The notes under the pieces were generated by a model. It saw nothing but the letters and a program-made list of their open reading frames with translations. It had not been told where the DNA came from and made no database searches. From NCBI GenBank assembly GCA_965226285.1, contig CBDDCQ010000005.1, forward strand, positions 248,001-312,000: a stretch of 64,000 nucleotides of DNA. Reading direction: 5' to 3'. Below are positions 24,308 through 36,098 of this stretch, in pieces. This DNA comes from CBDDCQ01 sp965226285 (GTDB lineage Bacteria; Bacteroidota; Bacteroidia; Flavobacteriales; Ichthyobacteriaceae). Positions within the stretch are counted from its first letter, which is position 1. Each line of letters begins with the position of its first letter. Position numbers and translations under genes: made by a program.

Positions 24308-27079
24308 CTAATACTTTTCTTTTAAAAAGGTAGCAGTGGGTGAATGGGGTATATCTATAAATTCTTTGCAGGTACCTTCAAACAGAAGGTTACCTCCGTT
24401 ATTCCCACTACTGGGACCTAAATCTATGACCCAATCAGCACACTTTATTACATCTAAATGGTGTTCTATTACGCATATTGTGTGCCCTTGTTCTAATAAT
24501 TTATCAAAAGAAATAAGCAATTTCTTAATATCGTGAATATGCAATCCAGTAGTAGGTTCATCAAATATAAAAAAAGTATGTTCTCCTACTTTTTTTGCAT
24601 CTAAAAACGAAGCTAATTTTACCCTTTGTGCTTCTCCTCCACTAAGGGTACTAGAAGCTTGTCCTAATTTTACATATCCCATACCCACTTGTTTTAAAGG
24701 CTCTATTTTTTTAACTATTTTTTCTTGTGCATGAACGGTAAAAAATGCTGATGCTTGATAAATAGTCATTTGTAATATTTCTGCTATATTTTTACCTTTG
24801 AACTTTACATCTAGCACGTTTTGCTTAAATCGAGTGCCTTTACATAGCTCACATGGCAAATGTACATCGGACATAAATTGCATTTGCACAGTAATTTTTC
24901 CCTCTCCTTTGCAATTTTCGCATCTACCAGCATCTACATTGAATGAAAAGTGTTTGGGAAGTAATTTCCTTTTTTTAGCTATAGGAGTATTTGCAAAAAG
25001 TTGCCTTATATCATCGTAAGCACCAATATAAGTGATAGGGTTAGATCTCGAGGATTTTCCTATAGGATTTTGGTTTACAAACTCTACGCATTTTATGGCA
25101 CTTAGGTTACCTTCTAAGGCGTCGTACTGCCCTTGCTCAATCCCTATTTCATCTATATGTTTTTTCAAAGCAGGATGTAATACTTTATCTATCAGTGAGC
25201 TCTTACCAGAGCCACTTACTCCTGTAACTACTATTAAGTTATTCAGAGGAAAACGTACATCTATGTTCTTTAAATTATTTTGTCTCACACCTTTTAGAGT
25301 AATAAAATTCTTAAAAGGTCTTATGGTTTTAGGTGTTTCTATTTTAAGAGTTCCTCTTAGATATTGGGCAGTAAGTGTGTTGACATTTTGCATATCAGCA
25401 TAGTTCCCCTGAAATACTACCTCTCCACCTTTTACACCCGCTTGAGGACCTATATCTATAACTACATCAGCTGCTTTGATGACATCTTCGTCATGTTCTA
25501 CAACTATCACAGTATTCCCCAAATCACATAAAGATTTGAGTACCTCTATCAATTTTTGAGTATCTAAGGAATGCAATCCTATACTGGGTTCATCTAGAAT
25601 ATACATAGATCCGGTAAGATTGCTACTGAGAGAAGTAGCCAAGTTAATCCTTTGAGATTCTCCGCCTGATAGCGTATTAGAGTTTCTATTTAAAGTAAGA
25701 TAACCTAAGCCTACTTTTATTACAAATTCAAGTCGTGTCTCTATTTCAGTGAGTAATCTCTTGGAAACTTCTTTTTGATATGGAGTAAGTTGCAGATTTT
25801 GAATCAGTGTTAACAATTCATCTAATGGTTTCTGCACCAAATCTTTAAGTGTATATCCACCTACTCGAACATAGCTTGCTTCCTTACAGAGTCTTTGACC
25901 ATTACATTGAGGACATTGACTTTTGCCTCTATAGCGAGATAACAATACCCTATTTTGTATTTTATATATTTTTTCTTCTACCTTTTTAAAAAAGTTATAT
26001 ATACCATAAGTACTATTCCAAAGAAATTTTTTGTGCTTATCATCGAGTTTATAATAAGGCTTATGTATAGGAAAATCTGCCTCATGAGCTTGTGAGATAA
26101 ATTTTTCTTTCCAATTGGCGGCTTTGTCTCCTTTCCATGGCATTACTGCACCCTGATATACTGATAAACCCGTATCACGGATGACTAATTTTTCATCTAT
26201 ACCTAAGACATTACCATAGCCTTGACACTTGGGGCAAGCTCCTAAAGGATTATTAAAATCAAATAGATGTACCGAAGGTTCTACAAAGGTAATCCCATCA
26301 AGTTCTAACCTATTACTAAAAACACATTGCACTTGTGTAGAAGTATTCTGTATGATACACTGTCCTTTTCCCTCGTAAAATGCGGTTTCTATGGAATCTG
26401 CTATCTGATTGTAGAACTCATCTGTATGGTATAATACCCATCTATCTATTACTAAATATTTGGGTTCCTGTATAGGTACTTTTCTCTCAATTAAATTATT
26501 AATCCTATAGATTTTATCACCCATCTTTACTCTGGTATATCCTTGTTGCCACAGTGTATTTAAATGATGATCTAATGCCTCTTGCTGCTGAATTATGGGT
26601 ACCATAAGTAATATCTTATTGCTTAATTCTTGAGTTTTCAAAAAGTCTATGACATGATTTACAGTATGTTTTTGTACCTTGTCCCCAGATATGGGAGAAT
26701 ATATACTGCCCACTCTTGCAAACAACAATTTAAGATAATCATATATCTCCGTAGTAGTTCCCACAGTAGAACGTGGATTAGTTGTATTTATTTTCTGTTC
26801 TACGGCTATGGCAGGAGAAATTCCCTTAATATATTTTACTTTAGGTTTATTTATTTTACCCATAAACTGACGGGCATAAGCCGATAAACTCTCTATATAT
26901 CGTCTTTGTCCCTCAGCATACAAGGTATGAAAAGCTAATGAAGATTTTCCTGAACCTGATAGCCCTGTAATCACTATCAATTTATGGCGTGGAATACACA
27001 CATCTATATTTTTGAGATTGTGCTGATAAGCCCCCTTAATAAAAATATTCTCTTTAGCTAAATTATTCACTGCAAACAA
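24308..27079 (-). CDS. uvrA: Excinuclease ABC subunit UvrA
   Basis: 923 residues with two ABC ATPase modules. Module 1: [34 protein letters not shown], zinc-binding CPKCQGYG and CPQCNGQRL, signature LSGGESQRI, Walker [12 protein letters not shown]. Module 2: [20 protein letters not shown], zinc finger CENCKGEG and [29 protein letters not shown]. It recognises DNA lesions in nucleotide excision repair. The listed start is TTG; a GTG three codons in (27070) is equally possible, and there is no upstream in-frame ATG before a stop. Its start lies 15 bp after the BspA-like pseudogene. Confidence 0.95.
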   Translation of the reverse strand: MFAVNNLAKENIFIKGAYQHNLKNIDVCIPRHKLIVITGLSGSGKSSLAFHTLYAEGQRRYIESLSAYARQFMGKINKPKVKYIKGISPAIAVEQKINTTNPRSTVGTTTEIYDYLKLLFARVGSIYSPISGDKVQKHTVNHVIDFLKTQELSNKILLMVPIIQQQEALDHHLNTLWQQGYTRVKMGDKIYRINNLIERKVPIQEPKYLVIDRWVLYHTDEFYNQIADSIETAFYEGKGQCIIQNTSTQVQCVFSNRLELDGITFVEPSVHLFDFNNPLGACPKCQGYGNVLGIDEKLVIRDTGLSVYQGAVMPWKGDKAANWKEKFISQAHEADFPIHKPYYKLDDKHKKFLWNSTYGIYNFFKKVEEKIYKIQNRVLLSRYRGKSQCPQCNGQRLCKEASYVRVGGYTLKDLVQKPLDELLTLIQNLQLTPYQKEVSKRLLTEIETRLEFVIKVGLGYLTLNRNSNTLSGGESQRINLATSLSSNLTGSMYILDEPSIGLHSLDTQKLIEVLKSLCDLGNTVIVVEHDEDVIKAADVVIDIGPQAGVKGGEVVFQGNYADMQNVNTLTAQYLRGTLKIETPKTIRPFKNFITLKGVRQNNLKNIDVRFPLNNLIVVTGVSGSGKSSLIDKVLHPALKKHIDEIGIEQGQYDALEGNLSAIKCVEFVNQNPIGKSSRSNPITYIGAYDDIRQLFANTPIAKKRKLLPKHFSFNVDAGRCENCKGEGKITVQMQFMSDVHLPCELCKGTRFKQNVLDVKFKGKNIAEILQMTIYQASAFFTVHAQEKIVKKIEPLKQVGMGYVKLGQASSTLSGGEAQRVKLASFLDAKKVGEHTFFIFDEPTTGLHIHDIKKLLISFDKLLEQGHTICVIEHHLDVIKCADWVIDLGPSSGNNGGNLLFEGTCKEFIDIPHSPTATFLKEKY

Positions 27080-27094
27080 TAACTAACCATTACT

Positions 27095-29277
27095 TTAATA
27101 CCCTACTACGTTAGCAGTATTACCTTTTTTTAGGTTCGCTTCCCAAGCAGTCCTCTTAGCTGTAGGTACCTCTATGGTAGTGAGCTTGCTACAACCTGTA
27201 AATGGATGATCTCCAATAGCTGTTATGGAATCAGGCAGCTTGATGGTCATGAGGGAACTACAATCTTTAAATATCCACTTTCCAATACTGGTTACCTTAT
27301 TAGGAATCGTAATATTGGTAAGTTTGCTACAAGCAATAAATGCCCACTCTCCAATACTGGTTACCTTATTAGGAATCGTAATACGAGTAAGTGAACTACA
27401 ATACTGAAATGCCCCATTTCCAATACTGGTTACGGAATTAGGAATCGTAATACTGGTAAGTGAACTACAAGCATAAAATACCCACTTTTCAATACTGGTT
27501 ACCTTATTAGGAATCGTAATACGGGTAAGTGAAGTACAACCATTAAATGCTTGCATTCCAATACTGGTTACGGAATTAGGAATCGTAATACGGGTAAGTG
27601 AACTACAATACCGAAATGCCAAAGGTCCAATACTGGTTACGGTAGTGCCATCAATCGTATTAGGAATAATTACTGTTATTAAACTATTTTTATCAACACT
27701 TGCTTTAATTGTTACTACCCCACTACCCGTTATATCAAAAATCTTATAAATCTCAAACTGTGTGTTTGCAATGGTAACATCTTTTTTAGTATCGTGTTCT
27801 AAAATAAGGGTGAGCGTAAGCGTACCAACCTTGTTATAACTCGTAATTTTTGCAGCCCTGCCGGTCCCTGAAACCCTTGCTCCTGTACCGTTTGCATTCG
27901 TAATGTTAACGGTTTTAAGGGTGTATCCATTCTTACCGCTTCCTGTAACGCCTGCTAATAGCTCAGCATTGGTAATTTCTATGCCATTGGTATAAATTTT
28001 CTTTTGCTTGGTCCAACTTAAACTTTCCGCATTCGCTTTGGTAATCTCAAACTTCGCATTTCTAATAGTAGCATCTTCTTTAGTATGATGCTCTAATACA
28101 AGGGTGAGCGTAAGCGTACCCACTTTGGTATAACTCGTAATTTTTGCAGCTCTGCCGCTCCCTGAAACCCTTGCACCTGTACCGTTTGCATTCGTAATGT
28201 TAACGGTTTTAAGGGTGTATCCATTCTTACCGCTTCCTGTAACGCCTGCTAATAGCTCAGCATTGGTAATTTCTATGCCATTGGTATAAATTTTCTTTTG
28301 CTTGGTCCAACTTAAACTTTCCGCATTCGCTTTGGTAATCTCAAACTTCGCATTTCTAATAGTAGCATCTTCTTTAGTATGATGCTCTAATACAAGGGTG
28401 AGCGTAAGCGTACCCACTTTGGTATAACTCGTAATTTTTGCAGCCCTGCCGCTCCTGAAACCCTTGCTCCTGTACCGTTTACATTGGTAATGGGTAACGG
28501 TTTTAAGGGTGTAGCCATTCTTACCACTGCCCGTAATGCCTGCTAATAGCTCGGAATTGGTAATTTCGCCGCTACTGCTAAACGCCTTCGTTTGCTTCGT
28601 CCAAGTTAAAGACGGTGCCGCACGCTTTATAATTTCAAACGCTGCATTACTGAGCGTTACATCCAAATCTGATGTAGCATTGTGTTTTAAACGCAAACGA
28701 AGCCGTAAAAACCCCTGATTGCTTAAATTCTATCCTTAGATTTGGTGCAGTTCCATTGACCGTTACTATATCATTAGGATTCAGATTTGTGATCTCTTTT
28801 AAAGTATAGCCAGCCTTTTGACCTTTTACATGCTTTAGAATTTCTGTAGCATTCAAATGCCCACCTTTTGTATATTCTTTGGTCAGTTTTTCAAAGGTCA
28901 ATACTGGAGGTAATATTTTTACCTTTACTGTATATTTCTTACTATCTTTTCCATTTTCTGCAGTTACCGTAAACGATACTGGATTGTTCCAGTCTTTCAC
29001 TGTCGTTGGGTCGGGTTTGATCGTTGCCTTTGACGATAACTTTACCTTTGCCGATAAAGAACTTATATCTGTTCCGTAAGGTAACTCTATTAATAATGAT
29101 AATGAGGTGCCGTTTAACTTCCCTTTATAAGTGCCTAATTCAAAGGAGATGATCGATGCCTCTTTGCTCTTTTCCCGAAGATTTATCGTCTTTAGTACAT
29201 TGGGTCAGTTGGCTTATAGAAAATATGAATGCTAATAAACTAAAAAAATATCTATTTTTTATTTCCATAATTTTCAT
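27095..29277 (-). pseudogene. BspA-like multi-module lipoprotein, copy 1 (frameshifted)
   Basis: On the minus strand it begins MKIMEIKNRYFFSLLAFIFS with lipobox LTQC. The frame breaks at several places: an extra G near 29180 (SSGKEQRGIDHLL-stop instead of LEKSKEASIISFEL), a break near 28690, and a compensating pair near 28450-28495. In pieces it carries the DUF5018-like N-terminal domain (NPVSFTVTAENGKDSKKYTV), one LTFEKLTKEY module, three SLxWTKQxK modules and seven BspA-type leucine-rich repeats (TSIGxxAFxxCSSLTxITIP) ending in NVVGY-stop. The last two modules are near-perfect 294-bp direct repeats. Without correction no full protein can be made. The intact relatives are at 32686-36033 and 56250-59519. 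Confidence 0.85.
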
Positions 29278-29351
29278 TGTAGTTTTATGTTTTTTAAAAT
29301 TAAATTCTACTTATCATAAATATTAGTAATTATCAATGATTTAATGGGGGG

Positions 29352-29359
29352 CAAACTTA
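29352..29359 (-). promoter_or_regulatory. Promoter core of BspA copy 1
   Basis: TAAGTTTG on the minus strand, 74 bp before the ATG at 29277, in the same position relative to the palindrome as in the other three copies. Confidence 0.5.
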
Positions 29360-29391
29360 CAAAAAAACATAGTATAAATAAAGAAAATAAT

Positions 29392-29408
29392 TTTTTTAAG
29401 TCTCAAAA
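29392..29408 (-). promoter_or_regulatory. Conserved palindrome (operator-like), degenerate copy 1
   Basis: TTTTTTAAGTCTCAAAA; one arm has lost the GAG. It lies 32 bp from the -7 box, against 39-40 bp in the other copies. Its decay agrees with copy 1 being a pseudogene. Confidence 0.45.
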
Positions 29409-29453
29409 CAAGTATAGAAAGAAAATTATTTTAGTAGGGGGATCTTTGGTAAA

Positions 29454-29547
29454 ATCCCCCTTTTTAAAAGGGGAAAAAGGGGGATTAAGTACGCAAAAAG
29501 GTAGGGACTTGCTCCGTGTGTTTGTGCTGACCCCCTCTTAGAGGGGG
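29454..29547. repeat. REP-like GC-rich palindromes (cluster 1)
   Basis: ATCCCCCTTTTTAAAAGGGG at 29454-29473, continuing AAAAAGGGGGAT, and CCCCCTCTTAGAGGGGG at 29531-29547. Similar units occur at 32511-32632 and 59588-59800. Confidence 0.65.
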
Positions 29548-29602
29548 ATTAAAAAAGTATTCACCACCATTTTAGGGACAGCCACGGGGCTCTCCCTATT
29601 AC

Positions 29603-32338
29603 TTAATACCCCACCACTGATGCACTATTACCTTTCTTAGGTTCACTTCCCAACCAGACACTTTAGCTTTAGGTACATGTATGGTAGTGAGCTTGCTACA
29701 ACCTGTAAATGGATCATCTCCAATAGTGGTTATGGAATGAGGCAGTTTGATGGTAATAAGGGAGCTACAATTTCTAAATATCCACTTTCCAATACTGGTT
29801 ACGGAATTACCCATCGTAATACTGGTAAGTGAAGTACAAACAGAAAATGCGGGCTAATCTAATATTGGTTACGGAATTAGGAATCGTAATACTGGTAAGT
29901 GAAGTACAATTAGAAAATGTGGCTAATCCAATACTGGTTACGGAATTAGGAATCGTAATACTGGTAAGTGAAGTACATTTATAAAATGCCCTATCTGCAA
30001 TACTGATTACGGAATTAGGAATCGTAATACTGGTAAGTGAAGTACAATTCTGAAATGCCGAATTTGTAATACTGGTTACGGAATTACCAATCGTAACACT
30101 GGTAAGTGAAGTACAATCTTTAAATATATCCCATCCAATACGGGTTACGGAATCAGGAATCGTAATACTGGTAAGTGAAGTACAATTAGAAAATGCCGAA
30201 TTTCCAATACGGGTTACGGAATTACCCATCGTAATACTGGTAAGTGAAACACAATCTTTAAATACTGAAGTTTGAATAATGGTTACGAAATTAGGAATCG
30301 TAATACTGGTAAGTGAAGTACAAGTATTAAATGCCGAAGCTCTAATACTGGTTACGGAATTAGGAATCGTAATACTGGTAAGTGAACTACATCTATAAAA
30401 TGCCCTATATCCAATACTGGTTACGGTGGTACCACTAATCATATAAGGAATGGTTACTGTTGTTAAACTATTTTTGTCAACGCTTATTTTAAGTGTTACT
30501 TCCCCACTACTACTTATCGTAAAAATATCACGATAAATATGAAACTCTGCGTTTCTAAGGGTTACATCGTCTTTAGCATCGTGTTGTAAAACAATCGTAA
30601 GAGTAAGCGTACCTACTTTGTTATAACTCGTAATTTTAGCCGCTCTGCCGCTCCCTGAAACAGTCGCACTTGTACCGTTTTTATTGGTAATGTTAACGGT
30701 TTTAAGGGTGTAGCCATTCTTACCACTGCCCGTAACGCCTGCTAATAGCTCGACATTGGTAATTTCGCCACCACTGCTAAACGGTTTCGTTTGCTTCCTC
30801 CAACTTAAACTTTCCGCACTGCCCTTCGTTATTTCAAACTGTGCATTGCTAAGGGTTACATCTGGTTTAGCAGTGTGTTGTAAAACAAGGGTGAGCGTAA
30901 GCGTACCCATTTTGGTATAACTCGTAATTTTAGCTGAAGTACCGCTCCCTGAAACCCTTGCACCTGTACCGTTTGTATTGGTAATGTTAACGGTTTTAAG
31001 GGTGTAACCCGTCTTACCGCTTCCTGTAACGCCTGCTAATAAATCGGCATGGGTAATTTCGCCACCACTGCTAAACGGCTTCCTTTGCTTCCTCCAACTT
31101 AAAGGCGGTGCTGAAGCCTTCGTAATTTCAAACTCCGCACCAGTAATGTTTTTATCCTCTTTGGTATCGTGTTCAAATACAATCGATAAAGTCAAAGTAC
31201 CCGCCTTGGTATAACTGACGATCTTAGCTGAAGTGCCACTACCTGAAACCCTTGCTCCTGTACCTGCTTTATTACTTATGGTTACTGTTTTTATTCGATA
31301 GCCTATTTTTGTACCGCTAAGACCGTTTAATAATTCTGCGTTGCTTATCTCTCCTCCAGCACTATAAACCTTATTTTGTTTACGCCAAGTTAAATCAGCC
31401 GGTACAGGCATCTTCCTAATTTCAAACGTTGCATTACTTAGCGTTTTTTCTGCTTTGGTAGCGTGTTCAAGTACAAGTATTAAGGTCAAGTTACCCGCCC
31501 GAGTATAACCAACGATCTTAGCTGCAGTGCCCATACCTGAAACCCTTGCACCTGTGCCTCCTGCATCATTGATGGTTACTGTTTTAAGGGTATAGCCTGT
31601 TTTTGTTCCGCTAAGACCGTTTAATAATTCTGAATTACTGATCTCTTCTCCCAAACGATAAACCTTGCTTTGTTTTACCCAGTTTAAATCCGATGGAGCA
31701 ACCCCATTTGTAATTTCAAACGCTGCATTACTGAGCGTTACATCCAAATCGGATGTAGCATTGTGTTTTAAGTGCAATGAAGCCGTAAAAACACCCACAC
31801 GATTAAATTCTAACCTTAGATTTGGTGCAGTTCCATTGACCGTTACTATATCATTAGGATTCAAATTTGTAATCTCTTTTAAAGTATAGCCCGCCTTTGC
31901 ACCTTTTACATGCTTTAGAATTTCTGTAGCATTCAAATGCCCACCTTTTGTATATTCTTTGGTCAGTTTTTCAAAGGTCAATACCGGACGTAATATTTTT
32001 ACCGTTACTGTATATTTTTTACTATCTTTTCCATTTTCTGCGGTTACTGTAAAAGATACTGGATTGCTCCAATCTTTCACTGTCTTTGGGTCGGGTTTGA
32101 TCGTTGCCTTTGCCGATAACTTTACCTTTGCCGATAAAGAACTTATATCCGCTGCGTAGGGTAACTCTATTAATAATGAGGTGCCGTTTAACTTGCCTTT
32201 ATAAGTGCCTAATTCAAAGGAGATGATCGATGCCTCTTTGCTCTTTTTCAAAGACTTATCTTCCTTATTACATTGGGTCAGTTGGCTTATAGAAAATATG
32301 AATGCTAATAAACCAAAAAAATATCTAATCTTTTTCAT
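29603..32338 (-). pseudogene. BspA-like multi-module lipoprotein, copy 2 (frameshifted near the 3' end)
   Basis: The start was chosen at 32338 (MKKIRYFFGLLAFIFSISQL, lipobox LTQC); an in-frame ATG at 32356 adds six residues. The frame is open for about 843 residues to 29807: DUF5018-like domain, one LTFEKLTKEY module, four WxKQxK modules of about 98 residues, then BspA leucine-rich repeats of 23 residues. An extra G near 29853 (AAATGCGGGCTAATC against AAATGTGGCTAATCC in the adjacent repeat) shifts into a frame ending VTNIRLARIFCLYFTYQYYD. The last two repeats continue in another frame (SVTSIGKWIFRNCSS), and a lost A near 29632 changes the final NSASVVGY. The protein may still be made but truncated; a sequencing error at the G run is the alternative. 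Confidence 0.75.
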
Positions 32339-32403
32339 TTTAGTAATAATTAACAATTAATAATTAATTATTGATGATAAATTATCAATAATTTAATGAA
32401 ATT

Positions 32404-32411
32404 CAAAATTA
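32404..32411 (-). promoter_or_regulatory. Promoter core of BspA copy 2
   Basis: TAATTTTG on the minus strand, 65 bp before the ATG at 32338, 40 bp from the conserved palindrome. Confidence 0.5.
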
Positions 32412-32451
32412 ATAAACAAATCTATTAAATAATAAAAAAAGAAAATAATTT

Positions 32452-32468
32452 TTTTTGAGTCTCAAAAA
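32452..32468 (-). promoter_or_regulatory. Conserved palindrome (operator-like), copy 2
   Basis: TTTTTGAGTCTCAAAAA, perfect 8-bp arms around one base. 40 bp separate it from the -7 box of copy 2. Confidence 0.6.
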
Positions 32469-32510
32469 CAGGTACAAAAGAGAAATTATTTTAGTAGGGG
32501 CATCTTTGGT

Positions 32511-32632
32511 AAAATCCCCCTTTTTCCCGTTTAAAAAGCGGAATTAAGTACGCAAAAAAGTAGGGACTTGCTCCGTGTGTTTGTGCTGACCCCCTCTTAG
32601 TCCCCCTTTAAAAAGGGGGAAGCAAAGGGGGA
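32511..32632. repeat. REP-like GC-rich palindromes (cluster 2)
   Basis: Includes TCCCCCTTTAAAAAGGGGGA at 32601-32620 and flanking partial units. The intervening text (tagggacttgctccgtgtgt and onward) is also found at 29500-29530. Confidence 0.6.
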
Positions 32633-32660
32633 TTAAAAAAGTATTCACCACCATTTTAGG

Positions 32661-32680
32661 AGAGCCACGGGGCTCTCCCT
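32661..32680 (-). terminator. Hairpin after BspA copy 3
   Basis: An 8-bp stem with a 4-base loop, five bases after the stop of copy 3. There is no T-run after it on the minus strand, so it may protect the transcript end rather than terminate. The same place after copy 2 has a mutated version (GACAGCC...GGCTCTC). Confidence 0.35.
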
Positions 32681-32685
32681 ATTAC

Positions 32686-35600
32686 TTAATACCCCACCAC
32701 TGATGCACTATTACCTTTTCTTAGGTTCGCTTGCCAACCAGTCACCATAGCTGTAGGTACCTCTATGGTAGTGAGCTTGCTACAATCTCTAAATGGCTCA
32801 CTTCCAATAGTTGTTACGGAATTAGGAATCGTAATACTGATAAGTGAAGTACATAGAGAAAATGCATAACTTGCAATACTGGTTACGGAATTACCCATCG
32901 TAATACTGGTAAGTGAAGTACATTCAGAAAATGCTTGCTGTCCAATACTGGTTACGGAATTACCCATCGTAATACTGGTAAGTGAAGTACATTCAGAAAA
33001 TGCCGAATTTCCAATACTGGTTACGGAATCAGGAATCGTAATACTGGTAAGTGAAGTACAACGAGAAAATGCCAACCTTACAATACTGGTTACGGAATTA
33101 GGAATCGTAATACGGGTAAGTGAATTACAAAAGTAAAATGCCCAAGCTCCAATACTGGTTACAGAATTAGGAATCGTAATACGGGTAAGTGAAGTACAAA
33201 AGTAAAATGCCTGCTCTCCAATACTGGTTACGGTGGTACCATTAATCATATAGGGAATGGTTACTGTTGTTAAACTATTTTTGTCAACGCCTGTTTTAAG
33301 TTTTACTTCCCCACTACTACTTATCGTAAAAATATCACGATAAATATGAAACTCTGCTTTTCTAAGGGTTACATCGTCTTTAGCATCGTGTTGTAAAACA
33401 ATCGTAAGGGTAAGCGTACCTACTTTGGTATAACTCGTAATTTTAGCTGAAGTACCGCTCCCTGAAACCCTCGCACTTGTACCGTTTGTATGGGTAATGG
33501 TAACGGTTTTAATGGTGTATCCATTCTTACCACTACCCGTAACGCCTGCTAATAAATCGGCATTGGTAATTTCGTCACCACTGCTAAACGGCTTCGTCTG
33601 ATTCGTCCAACTTAAAGGCGGTGCTGACGCCTTCGTAATTTCAAACTGTGCGTTTCTAAGGGTTACATCTTGTTTGCTGTGGTGTGCTAAAACAAGGGTG
33701 AGCGTAAGCGTACCTACTTTGGTGTAACTTGTAATTTTAGCAGCCCTGCCGCTCCCTGAAACCCTTGCACCTGTACCGTTTGTACTGGTAATGGTAACGG
33801 TTTTAATCGTGTATCCATTCTTACCACTGCCCGTAACGCCTGCTAATAGATTGGTATTGGTAATTTCGCCACCACTGCTAAACGGTTTCGTTTGCTTCCT
33901 CCAACTTAAACTTTCCGCACTGCCCTTCGTTATTTCAAACTGTGCACCTGTAAGGGTTACATCTGGTTTAGCAGTGTGTTGTAAAACAAGGGTGAGCGTA
34001 AGCGTACCCATTTTGGTATAACTCGTAATTTTAACTGAAGTACCGCTCCCTGAAACCCTTGCACCTGTACCGTTTGTACTGGTAATGTTAACGGTTTTAA
34101 GGGTGTATCCATTCTTATCACTGCCCGTAACCCCTGCTAATAAATCGGAATGGGTAATTTCTCCGCCACTGCTAAACGGCTTCGTTTGCTTTGTCCAACT
34201 TAAACTTGGTGTTGCACCCTTCGTAATTTCAAATTCTGCACCCGTTATGGTTCTATCTTCTTTCGTATCATGTTCAAATGTAATAGATAGCATCAAAGTA
34301 ACCGCTCTGTTATAACCCACGATCTTAGCTGCAGTACCACTACCTGAAACACGCGCACCACTACTTGAGGAATCACTCGTAATCTGTACTGATTTGATAC
34401 GATACCCTGTTTTTGTACCGCTAAGACCTCTTAATAATTCTCCATTGCTGATCTCTCCTCCAAAACTATAAACCTTACTTTGTTTACGCCAAGTTAAATC
34501 AGCTGGTACGGGCATCTTTCTAATTTCAAACATTGCATTACTTAGGGTTTTTTCTGGTTTGGCATCGTGTTCAAGTACCAGTGCCAACGTCAAGATAGTG
34601 GCTTTGCGATAACCCACGATCTTAGCTGCAGTACCACTACCTGAAACCCTTGCTGCACTGCCCCCTGAATCAGTCGTAATCTGTACTGATTTGATACGAT
34701 ACCCTGTTTTTGTACCTCGCACACCGCCCAATAATTCTGCATTGCTTATCTCTCCTGCGGGACTGTAAACCTTGCTTTGTCTGCTCCAACTTAAAGGTAC
34801 AGATACAGCTCCACTGGTAAGTTCAAATTGTGCACCCGTTATGGTTTTGTCTGCTTTGGTAGCGTGTTCAAATGCAAGTGTCAATGTCAAGATAGTAGGC
34901 TTGCCATAACCCACGATCTTAGCTGCAGTACCACTACCTGAAACACGCGCACCACTACCCCCTGAATCAGTCGTAATCTCTACACTTTTAATCTGATAAC
35001 CTACTTTTGAACCTTCGAGACCTGACAACAATTCAACGTTGCTTATCTCCTCTCCAGAACGATACCTCTTGAATTGTTTTACCCAAGTTAAATTGGTAGG
35101 TGCCATCATCTTTGTAATTTCAAATGCGGCACCGCTTATGGTTTTATCTGCTTTGGTAGCGTGTTCAAATACAAGTGTTAAGGTCAATTTACCCACTCGC
35201 GTATAACTACCTATCTTAGCTGCAGTGCCACTCCCTGAAACCCTTGCACCTGTGCCTCCTGCATCACTGATGGTTACTGTTTTAATGGTATAGCCTGTTT
35301 TTGTTCCGTTAAGACCCGCTAATAATTCCCCATTGCTGATCTCTCCCCCCGAACCATAAACCTTGCTTTGTCTTTTCCAGCTTAAATCCGATGGAGCAAC
35401 CCCCTTTGTAATTTCAAACGCTGCATTACTGAGCGTTACATCCAAATCTGATGTAGCATTGTGTTTTAAACGCAACGAAGCTGTAAAAACGCCCACACGA
35501 TTAAATGCTAACCTTAGATTTGGCGCAGTTCCATTGACCCTTACTATATCATTGGGATTCAGATTTGTAATCTCTTTTAAAGTATAGCCCGCCTTTTCAC

Positions 35601-36033
35601 CTTTTACATGCTTTAGAATTTCTGTAGCATTCAAATGCCCGCCTTTTGTATATTCTTTGGTCAGTTTTTCAAAGGTCAATAATGGAGGTAATATTTTTAC
35701 CGTTACTGTATATTTTTTGCTCTCTCCATTCTCTGCAGTTACCGTAAAAGATACTGGATTGTTCCAATCTTTCACTGTCGTTGGGTCGGGTTTGATCGTT
35801 GCCTTTGACGATAACTTTACCTTTGCCGATAAAGAACTTATATCCGTTCCATAAGGTACCTCTACAATGAAGGAGGTGCCGTTTAACTTGCCTTTATAAG
35901 TGCCTAATTCAAAGGAGATGATGGATGCCTCTTTGCTCTTTTCCAAAGACTTATCTTCCTTATTACATTGGGTCAGTTGGCTTATAGAAAATATGAATGC
36001 TAATAAACCAAAAAAATATCTATTCTTTTTCAT
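32686..36033 (-). CDS. BspA-like multi-module surface lipoprotein, copy 3 (intact)
   Basis: 1115 residues. Signal MKKNRYFFGLLAFIFSISQL with lipobox LTQC, then Asn-Lys-Glu-Asp. A DUF5018-like domain (SIISFELGTYKGKLNGTSF, VPYGTDISSL, NPVSFTVTAENGE) covers about 35-115. Eight modules follow: one LTFEKLTKEYTKGG type and seven of about 98 residues, each with WxxQxKxYxSGGEISNxELL, GTKTGYxIKxVxI, ARVSGSGTAAKI, LTLTLVFEHxTK and a closing FEITK. The last 180 residues are seven BspA-type leucine-rich repeats of 23 residues (SVTSIGxxAFxxCTSLTSIT) and an end GNSASVVGY. It is probably surface-exposed and may bind host or matrix proteins as BspA does. The modules are not recognised as a named family. Confidence 0.88.
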   Translation of the reverse strand: MKKNRYFFGLLAFIFSISQLTQCNKEDKSLEKSKEASIISFELGTYKGKLNGTSFIVEVPYGTDISSLSAKVKLSSKATIKPDPTTVKDWNNPVSFTVTAENGESKKYTVTVKILPPLLTFEKLTKEYTKGGHLNATEILKHVKGEKAGYTLKEITNLNPNDIVRVNGTAPNLRLAFNRVGVFTASLRLKHNATSDLDVTLSNAAFEITKGVAPSDLSWKRQSKVYGSGGEISNGELLAGLNGTKTGYTIKTVTISDAGGTGARVSGSGTAAKIGSYTRVGKLTLTLVFEHATKADKTISGAAFEITKMMAPTNLTWVKQFKRYRSGEEISNVELLSGLEGSKVGYQIKSVEITTDSGGSGARVSGSGTAAKIVGYGKPTILTLTLAFEHATKADKTITGAQFELTSGAVSVPLSWSRQSKVYSPAGEISNAELLGGVRGTKTGYRIKSVQITTDSGGSAARVSGSGTAAKIVGYRKATILTLALVLEHDAKPEKTLSNAMFEIRKMPVPADLTWRKQSKVYSFGGEISNGELLRGLSGTKTGYRIKSVQITSDSSSSGARVSGSGTAAKIVGYNRAVTLMLSITFEHDTKEDRTITGAEFEITKGATPSLSWTKQTKPFSSGGEITHSDLLAGVTGSDKNGYTLKTVNITSTNGTGARVSGSGTSVKITSYTKMGTLTLTLVLQHTAKPDVTLTGAQFEITKGSAESLSWRKQTKPFSSGGEITNTNLLAGVTGSGKNGYTIKTVTITSTNGTGARVSGSGRAAKITSYTKVGTLTLTLVLAHHSKQDVTLRNAQFEITKASAPPLSWTNQTKPFSSGDEITNADLLAGVTGSGKNGYTIKTVTITHTNGTSARVSGSGTSAKITSYTKVGTLTLTIVLQHDAKDDVTLRKAEFHIYRDIFTISSSGEVKLKTGVDKNSLTTVTIPYMINGTTVTSIGEQAFYFCTSLTRITIPNSVTSIGAWAFYFCNSLTRITIPNSVTSIVRLAFSRCTSLTSITIPDSVTSIGNSAFSECTSLTSITMGNSVTSIGQQAFSECTSLTSITMGNSVTSIASYAFSLCTSLISITIPNSVTTIGSEPFRDCSKLTTIEVPTAMVTGWQANLRKGNSASVVGY

Positions 36034-36098
36034 TTTAGTAATGATTAGTTATTAATTATTAATTATTGATGATAAATTATCAATAATTTAATGAAGTG

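Larger units (their letters stand above)
29278..29598. other. Upstream region of BspA copy 1 and downstream region of copy 2
   Basis: 321 bp without a gene. From the copy 1 side it has a TAAGTTTG promoter core (29352-29359), a degenerate copy of the conserved palindrome (29392-29408), GC-rich palindromes of the TCCCCCTTTTTAAAAGGGG type (29454-29547), and a block also present at 32640-32685. Its layout repeats that of 32339-32685. Confidence 0.6.
32339..32685. other. Upstream region of BspA copy 2 and downstream region of copy 3
   Basis: 347 bp without a gene. It contains an AT-rich inverted repeat (AATTATTGAT/ATCAATAATT, about 32366-32393), a TAATTTTG promoter core, the conserved palindrome, GC-rich palindromes, and an 8-bp hairpin (GGAGAGCC-ACGG-GGCTCTCC, about 32661-32680) just after the copy 3 stop. 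Confidence 0.6.

Noticed and set aside
28087..28680. 294-bp direct repeats in BspA copy 1 as an assembly artefact
   Set aside because: The copies are not fully identical and similar module repeats exist in the intact genes. An artefact cannot be excluded without reads, but it is not needed to explain them.
29454..29547. CRISPR array
   Set aside because: The palindromes are irregularly spaced and lack unique spacers of even length. No cas genes are present.
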